The notes: generated from the sequence alone by a model not told the origin. A DNA stretch of 64,000 nucleotides from Dehalobacter sp. DCA (GCF_000305775.1 NC_018866.1:62001-126000); one strand, 5' to 3'; shown: positions 1 to 10,294, counted from the first letter of the stretch. Numbers and translations are program-made.

Positions 1-1488
1 GCGCTAATCAAACAGCTTTGGAGCACTATGGGGTTAGACGCCTTTTTTCTTGCTAATTGCGGAAAGCGCAATGCTACAGCTGTTGGACAAGCTCTATTCT
101 ACCTTGTCGCCCATCGCTGCGCAGATCCTTGCAGTATCCATGCGAGTGCATTGGAACAGAATTCCTATGCGGGTATCCTTTCTCTTGGGATCGATGTCCT
201 TTACGATGTTCTTGATGTACTCTCCCAGCAGAAAGAGGCCATCATAAGCCACCTTGCTGACTTCTTTGAAAAGAAAACCAGCCGCAGTGGTCCTGAAGCA
301 TACTATGACGTCACAACGTACGCTTTTGAGAGCACCCGCTGGGGCGAATTACGAATGTTTGGCTTCTCGAAGGATCACAAAAATAACGAAGTTCAGGTGG
401 TCATGGGGCTGCTTTTGGACAACAACGGCATACCCATAACGTATGAACTTTTTCCAGGCAACACGATGGATCAGTGTACTCTGACCCGATCGGTAGAGAA
501 GCTTAAGAGTCTGTACAGGCTGGAAAAGATCACGGTGGTTGCCGACAGAGGACTCAACAGCGGCAGCAATCTTGAGTACCTCTGCAAGGGTGGGCACGAC
601 TTCGTCATCAGCTATACTTTAAAGCGTTCTCCTGACTCCTTTAAGGAACTTGTATGGAACGACGAAGGATGGCAAGATAGTGTGGACCTTGCCACAGGGG
701 AGATAACCTCTCGTTCCAAGATCGTAGAGCAAATACTGGAGGTCAAGGTTCCCATAGATCAGGATGAGGAAAGTGCTGAAAAGAAAAAAAGAGGAAGGCC
801 CAGGAAGTACACTATTGAAAAAATTCCCGTAAAGATACACTTAACCTGGTCGGCCAAACGGGCTAACAAAGACAGATCCGACAGGGAACGCGTACTAGAG
901 AAGCTCAAGAAACGCCTTGACAAACCCTATCAGCTTAAGGCTGCAGTAAAACGGGGTTGCAATCAGTTTTTGCAGATGGAGCTTGACACAGAAGATTGGA
1001 AGCTGGATGAAGCAAAAATTGAGCAAGCCGCCCGCTATGATGGGTATTATGCGGTCATTACCAACAACCTGAACTTGAGCACAGATGAGGTTTCCAAGAT
1101 ATACGGAGGACTATGGAAGATCGAAGAGAGTTTTAGAATACTTAAGACTGACCTTAGAGCACGACCGGTTTTCGTATGGAATGACGAACATATTAAGGGG
1201 CACTTTGCCATGTGTTTCATCGCGTTATGCATACTCCGTTATGCACAGTACTTACTCGAACAATCAATGGGCAAGAGCGTTTCGGCCGCGCAAATCATGG
1301 AAGCAATACAGGACCCCCTTGCATTAGTTCAGGGAGAATACCCAAATAATATCGTTACCCCAACCCAAGTTTCCCAGACTTATCTCGATCTCGCATCGAT
1401 ACTCAAACTGACTCCTCTAAAGACAAACATGACACTGACCAAGTTCCGTTCATGCACAAAATTGGATCTAACAATAAACCTAAAATAA
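1..1488 (+). CDS. IS1634-like DDE transposase (5' partial)
   Basis: Cut-and-paste type DDE transposase of the IS4/IS1634 group. The frame is open to the left edge of the window (codons before the ATG at 28 read ALIKQLWST), so the gene very likely starts upstream. Numbering from that ATG, the catalytic acids appear as Asp94 in YDVTTYAFES, Asp173 in VVADRGLNS and a Glu near 367 in GLWKIEESFRILKTDLRARP, which is the Y-(2)-R-(3)-E-(6)-K style block of the family. A basic stretch EKKKRGRPRK lies near residue 250. The C-terminus looks complete, so the copy may be functional. It interrupts a conjugative-element gene on the opposite strand. Confidence 0.85.
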   Translation, partial: ALIKQLWSTMGLDAFFLANCGKRNATAVGQALFYLVAHRCADPCSIHASALEQNSYAGILSLGIDVLYDVLDVLSQQKEAIISHLADFFEKKTSRSGPEAYYDVTTYAFESTRWGELRMFGFSKDHKNNEVQVVMGLLLDNNGIPITYELFPGNTMDQCTLTRSVEKLKSLYRLEKITVVADRGLNSGSNLEYLCKGGHDFVISYTLKRSPDSFKELVWNDEGWQDSVDLATGEITSRSKIVEQILEVKVPIDQDEESAEKKKRGRPRKYTIEKIPVKIHLTWSAKRANKDRSDRERVLEKLKKRLDKPYQLKAAVKRGCNQFLQMELDTEDWKLDEAKIEQAARYDGYYAVITNNLNLSTDEVSKIYGGLWKIEESFRILKTDLRARPVFVWNDEHIKGHFAMCFIALCILRYAQYLLEQSMGKSVSAAQIMEAIQDPLALVQGEYPNNIVTPTQVSQTYLDLASILKLTPLKTNMTLTKFRSCTKLDLTINLK

Positions 1489-1500
1489 TAGGACAATTTA

Positions 1501-1548
1501 AAATCGCTGAATCTCTTGCGCATCAAGTGATTCAGCGATTTTTCGTCT
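1501..1548 (+). terminator. Terminator of the IS transposase
   Basis: Perfect 13-bp inverted repeat: AAATCGCTGAATC at 1501-1513 pairs with 1529-1541, loop of 15, followed by a T-rich tail. It sits 12 bases after the transposase stop. On the minus strand the same hairpin is where the truncated helicase frame runs into IS sequence and stops. Confidence 0.8.
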
Positions 1549-4500
1549 TTTATCTTCTAAAGTCAGGAACAGGTTCTTGTAAAAATCGGCCTCGTCCACA
1601 AATAAGCGGTCAACGCCTAATTCCTCAAAAGTGACGACATCATCCTTACGGCTGGTGTCATTGAGCTTATCCAGCTTCAGCTTTAAGGTTTTCTTTGTCT
1701 TTTCAAGCTGCTTGATGGCGTAGCGTTCACCGCGTTCCTCCTTGAGTTCCTGGATACCGTTGGTAATCTCCTCAATTTGCTCCTGCAGCTGCCGCTTTTG
1801 GCGCTCAGCGGAAATGGGAATTTTCTCAAACTGACTGTGGCCGATAATTACCGCGTCGTAGTCGCCAGTAGCGATTCTCGCACAGAATTTCTTACGGTTT
1901 TTGGTTTCAAAGTCTTTTTTCGTCGCCACAAGGATATTGGCTGATGGGTAGAGCTGCAAAAATTCCCCGGCCCACTGCTCGGTCAGGTGGTTGGGAACGA
2001 CGAACATGCTTTTGTTGCAAAGCCCCAAATGCTTGTTTTCCATGGCAGCCGCCGTCATCTCGTAGGTTTTGCCCGCACCGACACAGTGTGCCAATAAAGT
2101 ATTGCCGCCGTACAGGATGTGAGCGACCGCATCCACCTGGTGCTTACGCAGAGTTATTTCCGGATTCATACCGGTAAACCGGATATGGCTGCCGTCGTAC
2201 TCGCGGGGACGGATGGAGTTAAAACGGTCGTTATAGAGCCTTGTAAGTTGTTCCCGGCGCTGGGGATCTTTCCATATCCAGCTTTGGAACGCTTCCTTGA
2301 TGGCCTCCTGCTTCTGCTGGGCAATGGCGGTTTCCTTTTTGTTCAGCACACGCTTCTCAGCGCCGTCCTCATAAACCGTGTCGAAAATACGCACATCCCG
2401 GAGATTCAGGGTTTCCTCGATAATTTTGTAGGCATTGATGCGTTTGGTCCCGTAGGTGACGTTGGCTTTGATATTGTCGCTGCGGTCGTCGCCTTTGCCC
2501 TTAACATTCCAGTTGGCGGTATAGGAGGAATAAAAAACGTCGATATAGCGTCTGTACATATGCGGGGTTTCCAGATATTCAAAGATGAAATCCCTGACCA
2601 CCTCAGGAGGCAGCCAGGTTGCACCCAGCCGGACGTCAATTTCCGAGGCGTCCAAATCTTTCGGCTGTACCGCTTCCAGCGCCGTGACGTTAGGGGCGAT
2701 CTGCTCTGCAAGGTCAGGCCGCATCTGGGCGAGTCCTCTGGCAAGGCGGAGCTTATTTCTCACATTGCAGGAAAGATATTCATCGGCTGTAACAAAGGGG
2801 CAACGGGTTATATCAAAAAAAGCTTGCGGCACATGTGCCGGGTCTTGTTCGCCGAGGCTGCGGAAGATGACGCCTTCCAGGTCTTTTACAAGCTGTTCCT
2901 GGGAAAGCCCCGTCAGGCTTTGCATTAGATCTATGTCCACACAGGCTTTTTCTGCGATGGAAATAGCCAATGCTTCGGTGGCGGTATCCACATGGGTGAC
3001 GATGGTGCGCTGCTTGATGGTGCGTTTGGTGAACATATCCGCCTTGTGCTCCAATTCGCCGTTTTCATCGAGAATCTCCAGAGAGCAGAGCAGGCAGTAG
3101 GAGCTGTCGTCGGAGAAGGCCATGTTGTTGCCGCGGCTGTTCAAGAGTCCATACTTGTCGACAAAGTCGTCATACAGGCGGTTCAGATTGCGTTGCTGTT
3201 CCCGGATAATTTCGTCTGAATAATCCTCGATTTGGTATTCGATGAGTTCACGGACACAGTCCCGGATGGCGATCATGCCCTTGATTCGGTTGGCCGCCGT
3301 GACGGAAACTTCTATCTTGTTCATCCGGCTGTTTTCGCGGTAATAGATTTCGCCGTCCACCAGGCAAAAGCTGAAATTTCGCACATTCGGATCTGCCGGG
3401 ATGGAAGTATCTGCTTGTTCGGTGACATCATCAAGTTCGTATTCCGTGATTTCCGCATGGATGTTTTCCAGCGCCTCGCGCAAAAACTCAGTAAGGTCGG
3501 CACCCTCATAAGGGATACAGGTGGTTTCGCTTTGGTTGCCGTACATCCGATCGTCAAAGGCCATCGTGCCCAGCACCATGTCCGGGTTGGCTGCGAAATA
3601 CTGATTGATTGGCACGCCATCCTCAGTCGTGGAAAGATGCACCCAATCCGGTTCAATGTCGATAACCCGGTCGCGCTTTTGCAGGAAAAGGATGTCGGTC
3701 GTAACCTCGGTTCCGGCGTTGGCAAGGAAAGCATTGTTGGGAAGCCTGACGGCTCCCAATAGTTCGGCCCGCTGGGCGATGTACTTGCGGACTTCGGGGT
3801 TCTGCTTATCCATCGTACCTTTGGAAGAGATAAAGGCGATTATGCCTCCGGGCCGCACCTTGTCTAAAGTTTTGGCAAAAAAATAATCGTGGATGTAAAA
3901 CTTGTACTTGTCATACTTTTTGTCCGCCACCCCGTAGCTGCCGAAAGGCACGTTGCCTATAGCCAGGTCGAAAAAGCTGTCGGGCAGATTGGTTTCCTCA
4001 AAGCCCTGCACCGCGATACTGGCTTGCTGGTAAAGCTGTTTGGCCATACGCCCCGTGATGCTGTCTAGTTCGACGCCATACAGCTTGGAGTTTTTCATGT
4101 TCTCCGGTACAAGGCCGAAAAAGTTGCCGATGCCGCAGGCGGGCTCCAAAATATTGCCTGTCTTAAAACCCATGTTTTCCAGACAGGCGAACATGGCCTT
4201 GATGATGGTGGGGGAGGTATAATGGGCATTTAGGGTGGAGGCCCGTGCGGATGTATATTCCTCCTCAGTGAGCAGCTCCTTCAATTCGGTGTATTCCTTC
4301 GCCCATTGACTGTTCTGCTCGTCAAACACCTGCGAGATGCCGCCCCATCCGACGTATTTTGAAAGGATCTCCTGTTCCTTCGGGGTGGCAAGGCGGTTTT
4401 GTTCCTCCAGTTTGTTCAATAGCCGGATAGCGGCGGCATTCCAGCCATATTTGGTTTTTTGGCCGCCAGCGCCCAGGTTGTCGTCGATGATTCGGAAATC

Positions 4501-6341
4501 GACGCGTAGTTGTTTTGGCGTTTCCTGCGGAAGGTCAATGATGACTTTCGATACTTGACTATCCCGAGTTTTTTGCCCCACGGGTTCTTTCGCCTGCTCC
4601 AAAACGCCGCGGACAAACTCAATGCTCTCCCTGCGGAAAATAGGGAGGCCCGTGTTTTGTTGGAAGGTAATATCCCGTAGGCTGACCGTTCCGGCTCCCT
4701 CATTAATGCTGTCTATGGCATAGTGCCGGTCCTCAATGGCAAATTCCATGCCTACAGCCATTTCTTTTTCGGCCGGTTGCTTTTCCGTCTCTCCCGCTTG
4801 AGCATCCGGCAGGGCGGCATCAAACTCCGTATGGAGTTTTTCACCCTCGCCACCGCTGTCAATGGTGTCGCCTTCGCGGGTAATGGCCGGATCGCCGGTT
4901 GCCCGCACCCAGGCAGGGGCGTCGGGGTCGTCGGCATGAAGGGTAACGCTGTCCCTTTTTTCTGTTAGATAATCTTCATAAGTTCGCTGGAATACATCCT
5001 CGGCAAGCCATTCCTTAAACTGGGGCAGGGTGGTATAGGCTTCATAAAAAGCCGGGTGTTCCTCCCGCATGGAAAAGACAATGCGGTCGATGGCCTCGCC
5101 TAACGCCCGTTCGGCGCGGTCCGGGTCGGTATCCCTGTCTCGGAGGTATGGGTAGATCTGGTCAGTTCGTATCTTATTGACGATTTGAGGCAAATACACC
5201 TGGTACAGCACACGGGGGGATGCGGATTCCGTTTTTTCTTCGGCTTGTTGCGCCGGTCCCCCCTCGGCTGCAATAAGATGGTCGTTTAAGGGATTTTCCC
5301 GCAGCATCCGGTCAAAGTCATCCCGTGCCAGCTCTTTGCTGAACAGCGGAAAGCTTATATCTCGGAGAATGACCTTGCCTCCGTCAAAGGAAAAAATCTC
5401 ATATTCATCCGCGCCAAGATACACAGTGTCGCCAAGAGAGAAGGAGCAATGGGCATTTTCCCTTGACGGAGGCTCTGATTTTTTGAAGGGGGCTGGTTCT
5501 CGGCTCAGGATTTCACGGGCGTAGGCTTGCTCGGCAAGCTGTTGCCGGCGTTCCTCCATCTGCTGCTTATAAACAGGCAGGTATTCCTTTTCCTTGCTGT
5601 TTAAGTAGCGGTCGGCGGCAATCAGTTCGCCAAGGCGTTTTTGCACCTTTGCCCAGGGTAGAATTATTTTTATGTCAGGTTCGGTGTGCTTTCCTCTGGT
5701 AAGAGTGATGCCCTTGGAATCGTGCCATTCGTCGATATCGGAACCGATCAGAACGGGTGCGCGCCCGCCTATGCCGTATTCTTTTTTCAAGAAGTCAATT
5801 GTTTCTTTTGTAGAAACATTCTGTTGAAAGTGCAGACAAATCCGGTATTTGCCGTCCTGGATACCGCTTCCTTGCTGTAAAACCGTATCAATAACTTCCT
5901 GGGGAATAGAAAAAGCGGAGGATTTTTCTTCCTCCGCCTGTTCGATCAGGGTCATTTGCTGCTGAACCGAGGGTAACATCGGTTGATCAAGGAATTCGCT
6001 CAGCAATATCATGCTGCCGAAATGTCCGGCAATGACGCCCCAGTCGTAATACCCTTGGGATATTCTTGAGGCGTAATTGCCTTCCCAAAGATGAAGAACG
6101 TTTTGATAGGTCTTATACCCGACATGCTGATCTTCACCGATAATCAACTCTGTATAGTCGTTATTAAAGATGCTTTTAATGTATTGAGTACGCTCGCTAT
6201 TGTCCTCGTGAACAGTATAAAAAGCCACAATTTCCTGCTTTGTCGCTTTCAAATGAGGTGTCGAGCGAAGTATTTGATTAATAAGCGGCGTGGAATGGAA
6301 AAACGGAAGACTTCTATCCTCCGTTTCCCTGTCATACCATG

Positions 6342-6683
6342 TTAATTGTAAATCAGCTCCGTTAAGACTGTCTCCTCCGCCGAATGCCGCAGGCTGTTCA
6401 TGTGTCCCGTCCAGCCCAGCGGGTCGGTCGCCTTGTCCGGCGCGGGACTTCTCTGCAAGAGCTTCACCGTGATTTGTTCGATGTGCTCCTTCGCCGTCCG
6501 GTCGATTTCCGTCAGGTGGCTGTTCAGCTTGCCAGACAGCATCAGGCTGGCGTACATCCCTTTCCTGTGGTTCTTCAGATATGTTTTGCGCAACATCCCA
6601 TACTTGCCTATGGGCGTTGCTTCCTCCGGCAGCGTCAGGTCGGGTATCAGATAATCGCCGTGCAACGTGTAAGTCAGTTCCAT
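6342..6683 (-). CDS. tnpV: TnpV-like protein nested inside the helicase gene (copy 1)
   Basis: 113-residue protein read in a different frame from, and completely inside, the giant helicase gene on the same strand. It reads MELTYTLHGDYLIPDLTLPE with IGKYGMLRKTYLKNH and ends ETVLTELIYN, the pattern of the TnpV family first known from Tn4451. An AAAGG lies just upstream; an alternative ATG two codons earlier (6689) has closer spacing to it. The homologous copy at 25081 lies at the same place in the other element, and the amino acid pattern of TnpV is better kept than the giant-protein frame, which here is a Gly/Pro/Arg/Asp-rich linker. Function is unknown; TnpV is accessory in mobile elements. 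Confidence 0.7.
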   Translation of the reverse strand: MELTYTLHGDYLIPDLTLPEEATPIGKYGMLRKTYLKNHRKGMYASLMLSGKLNSHLTEIDRTAKEHIEQITVKLLQRSPAPDKATDPLGWTGHMNSLRHSAEETVLTELIYN

Positions 6684-7530
6684 ATTCATCAATCCTTTCA
6701 GACTTTTGAGCTTGCTTTACGCTTTCATTGTGCGGAACATCCTGATTTTTTGCAAAGGTGCGGTTTTGTTTTTTCTCCGTGATTTGCAGTTCCTTGACCG
6801 TCGTCTCGATTTCCCGCAGGAGCATTTCAGAAATATCGCTGGCAGCGGTTCCCAGGCGGGAAACGGTATCCAGCGTATTGAAATTGGCAACGTCTTGAAA
6901 ATCCTCTAAAGTCAGGTATTGATCGGCATTACAGCCGCAGCGAACTAAGAGCATGTAGGCCACGGAGCTTTTTAAAGCGTTTTTGAAATAGATTTCGACA
7001 TTGAGGTCGTCCAGCTCCTCCAAATAGCTGTTCTCCCGAAAGGAAAGCAAGTCGGGGAGATAATCCGTAAAATTGTCCTCCACTGCATTGTGGGCGGCTG
7101 AAAACAAGGCGGCGGGCAAGCTGCTTTTATCCTCCAGGCCGCCAAAGGCATTCTCCAGCGTTTCTGTTACGGTTTCGGCGTACCGGTCCCGCATTGTCCA
7201 AAGGATGGAGGGACGGTTATTCCGGCTGTTTGTGTCCGACACGTCGAACACATGGCGCAGGCTCAACCGGTCCCCGCTATCATTGATGAGGGCAATGCCC
7301 TTTGCCCCGCGGTTGACCCAACGGCCCAATTTTTGATTCCATATTTCGATGGGAGCGCAGGCTGTAGCTTCGGGTCGCTGCGCATAAATCAAAAGCTGGT
7401 CCTGAAAAGGATATTTATAGTTCCAGGCAGCCGTTTTCAGAAAGGAGGTCCAGTTGACATAGTTTCTTGTGATGCTGCGGGCTATTGTCTGCGATAACTC
7501 TGTAATTAACTGCAATTTCGTTACCAACGT

Positions 7531-7668
7531 TTATCCCTCCTTCCTTAAATGAGTATTGGTTGTGGATAGCTTTCCTGTTTGCTCCGAATAACAAGGCCCT
7601 TTATCGTTTCGGACTTCGTTTTTCCTTTTTGAGAGCGGGCTGTATTTGTTTACCCTTACCTTTATCAT
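7531..7668 (-). CDS. Possible 45-residue ORF in an extra spacer
   Basis: In copy 1 the spacer between the 99-residue gene and the giant helicase gene is about 205 bases, against 14 in copy 2. The extra DNA holds a small inverted repeat (GTTATAG/CTATAAC) and this basic ORF, which ends inside the helicase ribosome binding site. The Shine-Dalgarno match is poor and there is no recognisable family. It may be only an inserted spacer. Confidence 0.2.
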   Translation of the reverse strand: MIKVRVNKYSPLSKRKNEVRNDKGPCYSEQTGKLSTTNTHLRKEG

Positions 7669-7732
7669 GAGCCGTTCTTTTGCCTTTTTAAAGCAGTAAG
7701 CATAGAAGTTATAGTCGCTTGCTATAACCCTC

Positions 7733-8032
7733 CTAACGCTCCGGTACAGACTTTTTCTTCCCATTCTGCCTCACCGGGTTCTTGCCAGCGTTTTGCTCCT
7801 GCCGGAGGCTTTTCAAATGATGGACTTCATCCAGCGCGCGATTGCACAGATCTTCAAGGGCAGTCAGGCGGTCATTGCTGTAATGGCCCCAATAATAATC
7901 CCTTTCACCCTTTTTGACCTTCCAGGTTACAAATTTGGCGGGGGCACTGTCGCTCTGCCCGATGACAAATTCAGCATTTGCTACGGTCAGTCGGTCGGTA
8001 ATGGTATATCCGGCATTAATCTCTTTTTCCAT
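7733..8032 (-). CDS. Conserved conjugative-element protein, 99 aa (copy 1)
   Basis: Unrecognised small basic protein. The N-terminus MEKEINAGYTITDRLTVANA is followed by FVIGQSDSAPAKFVTWK and YYWGHYSNDRLTALEDLC, a pattern kept almost residue for residue in the homologue at 23924, including 99-residue length. No membrane segment or signal peptide. It lies between the 202-residue gene and the giant helicase gene in both element copies, so it is probably part of the same transcription unit and of the element DNA-processing module. No function can be assigned from sequence. Confidence 0.8.
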   Translation of the reverse strand: MEKEINAGYTITDRLTVANAEFVIGQSDSAPAKFVTWKVKKGERDYYWGHYSNDRLTALEDLCNRALDEVHHLKSLRQEQNAGKNPVRQNGKKKSVPER

Positions 8033-8044
8033 AACTCAACCCCC

Positions 8045-8653
8045 CTAACGCTCTTGTTCCTGATTTTTATGCCTTGCCTGCCGCTCGGCCTGTATCTGTT
8101 TCAGGCGTTTCTTTGCCCAATCGGGCATATATTCCGGTTTAAGCGAACCTAAAATATCCTCCCGGTTCCAGCGCGATTCCTTGCCGGAGTAAAGGTTAAC
8201 GGTGTAGACCGCGCGGCCTCTGGAATTGCCATAAGCGCCAAAACCGCCAGTGACCAGCACAAGCTGCTTATCGGCGGTACGGTATTCGGGGTGCAGGCAT
8301 TCCGCGCGGATGATTACCACCTTGTTTTCAATGTTCTCTTTGTAATCGCTTGGGATGCAATGCTTCAAAGTAAAAGGCTGTAAAGGAACAGTAATCTTGT
8401 TCCGTTCCGCATTAACCGCTTCAAGCTGTTTTCTTACGCGTTCGGTAAACTCCGTCATCATTTCCAGATAGTCCGCGCTTCCCATGGCATCACTATATTG
8501 GTCAACGCCTAAAGGGTTATCCCAGGAACAGTTGCACACAATATACGGGCAGGAGGTTATTTTCTCATCTACCAGAAAGAGGATTTCTTTATCGCCGACA
8601 TGGATGGCGTGTTTTACCTCATAGGTATCAACCATGCGTTTAGAATCATCCAT
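8045..8653 (-). CDS. Conserved conjugative-element protein, 202 aa (copy 1)
   Basis: Unrecognised soluble protein. The start is placed at the ATG at 8653 because GGAGAGTG lies eight bases upstream and the homologue at 23297 begins at the equivalent place, whereas the longer frame would start inside the binding site. Conserved blocks shared by both copies are VDTYEVKHAI.VGDKEILF, CNC.WDNPLG and a C-terminal half ending in RALYTVNLYSGKESRWNRED-like sequence. The tail is basic and Gln-rich (KQIQAERQARHK). It lies downstream of parB and two tiny genes and 12 bases before the 99-residue gene. Confidence 0.8.
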   Translation of the reverse strand: MDDSKRMVDTYEVKHAIHVGDKEILFLVDEKITSCPYIVCNCSWDNPLGVDQYSDAMGSADYLEMMTEFTERVRKQLEAVNAERNKITVPLQPFTLKHCIPSDYKENIENKVVIIRAECLHPEYRTADKQLVLVTGGFGAYGNSRGRAVYTVNLYSGKESRWNREDILGSLKPEYMPDWAKKRLKQIQAERQARHKNQEQER

Positions 8654-8713
8654 TTTGCTATCACTCTCCAATCAAATGGATGGCGGAATAGGGATGAATC
8701 GCCGTCCCGTTCA

Positions 8714-8746
8714 TAAAAAAAGCTCTCTGCGTTTAAATAGAGAGCA
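8714..8746 (-). terminator. Terminator after the 49-aa gene
   Basis: On the minus strand GCTCTCT, an 11-base loop and AGAGAGC (8722-8745) are followed directly by a run of T. It lies four bases after the stop of the 49-residue gene and before the 202-residue gene, so it would separate or attenuate the parAB-small gene unit from the following unit. Confidence 0.7.
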
Positions 8747-8749
8747 CCA

Positions 8750-8899
8750 TTACAGGCCGAAAAAGAAGGGCGGTTGGTTTTTTCGCTCCTTCTCAGTAGC
8801 CTGAACTTTGTTATCCTTCTGTATCTCCTTATTGTCCGTATGAACCTGGCGAATAAGGGTACGAAAGACTTTCGGCTTCTTTTCTGCTGTCTGTTTCAT
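8750..8899 (-). CDS. Small basic protein, 49 aa (copy 1)
   Basis: A complete frame with ATG at 8899 and a good binding site (AGAAAGGAACC) upstream. The product is MKQTAEKKPKVFRTLIRQVH followed by a Lys/Gln-rich middle and the end PPFFFGL. Both ends can be recognised in a decayed counterpart at 22934-23095 in the second element (NPKTFRTLI and SLFFFGR). This conservation of ends supports a real gene here. Function unknown. Confidence 0.55.
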   Translation of the reverse strand: MKQTAEKKPKVFRTLIRQVHTDNKEIQKDNKVQATEKERKNQPPFFFGL

Positions 8900-8932
8900 A
8901 AAAAGGTTCCTTTCTGGGATCAATTTAGTGGT

Positions 8933-8968
8933 TTACCAGACGAAGAGTATTTCTTTTTCGGCTGGTAA
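8933..8968. repeat. Inverted repeat shared by both element copies
   Basis: TTACCAG at 8933-8939 pairs with CTGGTAA at 8962-8968. The inner sequence (CCGAAAAAGAAATA on the minus strand) also occurs in the same place in copy 2 (22862-22902, arms TTACC/GGTAA), where the surrounding small genes have decayed. No convincing ORF covers it in both copies, so it may be a protein-binding site or RNA hairpin. Confidence 0.4.
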
Positions 8969-9074
8969 ATTTTGAGGGGAGGGGTGTGGGGAGGGGGAAA
9001 CGGCAAGCCCCCAATTCGATGACTGCAAACAAATGGACATACCACCCCCTTGGCATACAATTTCTATAAGGTTG

Positions 9075-9254
9075 TTACTCTTCAAACAAAACGCACTTTT
9101 TCTTGCTGCATTTACTGTGATGCTTGACAAAGTAAAGACAGTGCTTGCAATCCCGTTCTTCTACCGTTTTAGTAATAATACTTTTGCGGTCAAATTCCGG
9201 TTTTTCCTGCATGATGCGTTCGTATTTGCGCAACTGTCCTTCTGTAAAGTACAT
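9075..9254 (-). CDS. Small Cys-rich protein, 59 aa
   Basis: Complete frame with an excellent binding site (AAAAGGAGGTGCCTCC) before ATG 9254. It starts MYFTEGQLRKYERIMQEKPE and carries four cysteines near the C-terminus, CKHC and a later C-(4)-C, with His residues between. This is a likely zinc-ribbon-like metal site. It is the first small gene after parB in copy 1. In copy 2 only a short CKKCPAYIF-like trace remains at about 22725. The role is unknown; a DNA-binding or protein-binding zinc peptide is possible. Confidence 0.65.
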   Translation of the reverse strand: MYFTEGQLRKYERIMQEKPEFDRKSIITKTVEERDCKHCLYFVKHHSKCSKKKCVLFEE

Positions 9255-9346
9255 GGAGGCACCTCCTTTTAAAAAAGGACAATAAAAAATGCTCCTGCTG
9301 GTTTGAGAGCAAAATGATTATTTTTATGCAGCTGTAGTAACCTGTT

Positions 9347-10294
9347 TCATCGCTCCTGCTGCTCCCTCTGGCGCTTCTTGTACCAGCTTTCCAGAAGCTG
9401 GACAACTAACTCCTCCTTTTGTTTTTCGGTAAAGTTTTTAGGAAAATAGCGGTCGATACGGTCACGCTGAATATGGAATCTTTCTTTTTGATTGGGCTTT
9501 TCTTCCGTGAGAATGGAATAAATGACATCTGCGTTCAGCCTGCCTTCCTGGCTGAACTTCTTTATCCGCTGTGCTTGTGATAGGGAAGGGGTGCAGTCCT
9601 CCGACTGTATGGTATTGTAAAGGTCCTGCTGTTCATTTTCGGACAGGTAGGAGATTTCCACCGCTGGATTAAAAGCAATCTCTTTTTCGTCCACCATTTC
9701 AAGAATAGAGGGGAGCAGGAAGGTAAGGCGAATGTAACGGTGAATTTGAGGGCCGCTTTCTCCAGTTTGTTTTGCTAATAAATCCCGTGATTGTTGTCCT
9801 TTATAATCCAGTTCAACTTGAACTGAATTTTCTTTGCTTGGTCGGCCTGCTTGACGTTTCATGGCTTCCAACTTCATTTTATAGGCAAAGGCTTTTTCGC
9901 TCGGCAAAATGCTTTCCCGTTGTAGGTTGCTGTCAACCATGATAATTGTAGCAGCATCGTCGTCCAATTCACGGACAATACAGGGCATTGTTTCCTTGCC
10001 CGCAAGCTCGCTTGCTTTTTTGCGGCGGTGTCCGGCCACCATTTCATAGCCGCCGTCTACTTTGGGGCGTACAAGGCCGGGGACTAAAACGCCGTACTGT
10101 GTTACACTGTCTGCCATTTCCAGCATAGCTTCATCCGCTTTTACTTTAAAAGGATGATTTGAAAAATCACTGATTTCCGACAGGGGAATATCCAGAACCT
10201 TTTCTAGCTGACTATCTGCGCGGTTTTCCTCCGTGGTAAATAATTCATCTACTGAGGTCAGCTTGATGCTGTTTCGCACGTCGTTTTTCGCCAA
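9347..10294 (-). CDS. parB: ParB-like partition protein (copy 1)
   Basis: ParB/Spo0J-type nuclease-fold and HTH protein, 315 residues. The N-terminal ParB box is clear: ISDFSNHPFKVKADEAMLEM, GVLVPGLVRP, VAGHRRKKASELAG and MPCIVREL. The DNA-binding middle contains ESILPSEKAFAYKMKLEAM. The TTG start overlaps parA by 50 bases and has AGGAGGTGCAGGAC upstream, as in copy 2. With ParA it should stabilise the element when extrachromosomal, binding a centromere-like site that I could not locate. Confidence 0.9.
   Translation of the reverse strand: MAKNDVRNSIKLTSVDELFTTEENRADSQLEKVLDIPLSEISDFSNHPFKVKADEAMLEMADSVTQYGVLVPGLVRPKVDGGYEMVAGHRRKKASELAGKETMPCIVRELDDDAATIIMVDSNLQRESILPSEKAFAYKMKLEAMKRQAGRPSKENSVQVELDYKGQQSRDLLAKQTGESGPQIHRYIRLTFLLPSILEMVDEKEIAFNPAVEISYLSENEQQDLYNTIQSEDCTPSLSQAQRIKKFSQEGRLNADVIYSILTEEKPNQKERFHIQRDRIDRYFPKNFTEKQKEELVVQLLESWYKKRQREQQER

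Larger units (their letters stand above)
1..1564 (+). mobile_element. IS1634-like insertion sequence, right part
   Basis: The window opens inside an insertion sequence. Its transposase reads to 1488, followed by a terminator hairpin and about 20 bases that end near 1564. The right edge is placed by comparing the interrupted helicase/methylase gene (minus strand) with its intact homologue at 24237-31808: the two proteins agree through residues KNLFL and diverge exactly where the minus-strand codons cross 1565/1564. The left end, the matching inverted repeat and any target duplication lie outside the window. Confidence 0.8.
1498..7527 (-). pseudogene. Giant helicase/methylase of conjugative element copy 1, truncated by IS
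   Basis: N-terminal about 1,987 residues of a protein whose intact homologue in this window has 2,523. It begins with a TTG (RBS AAGGAGGGATAAACG). Visible parts are an ArdC-like N-terminus (WNYKYPFQDQLLIYAQRPEA), a long low-complexity linker that overlaps tnpV, a methylase motif LEPACGIGNFFG, the NPPY-like IGNVPFGSY, a Walker A HCVGAGKTYE and a DEAD-type VDEADF. Just after this motif the frame enters the insertion sequence, adds 22 foreign residues and stops, so the helicase C-terminal domain with the arginine finger is lost. It is homologous to, but clearly diverged from, the copy at 24237. Helicase activity should be abolished; the N-terminal and methylase parts could still be made. Confidence 0.85.

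Noticed and set aside
1085-1327. Overlapping ORFs in the transposase gene
   Set aside because: Other-frame shadows of a clear DDE transposase without own start signals.
2119-2928. 269-codon plus-strand ORF
   Set aside because: It is antisense to the helicase/methylase gene, whose motifs are unambiguous, and has no homologous open frame requirement in copy 2.
8774-8968. Plus-strand ORF ending YFFFGW
   Set aside because: It lies opposite the 49-aa minus-strand gene, has no binding site, and its end falls in the conserved inverted repeat.
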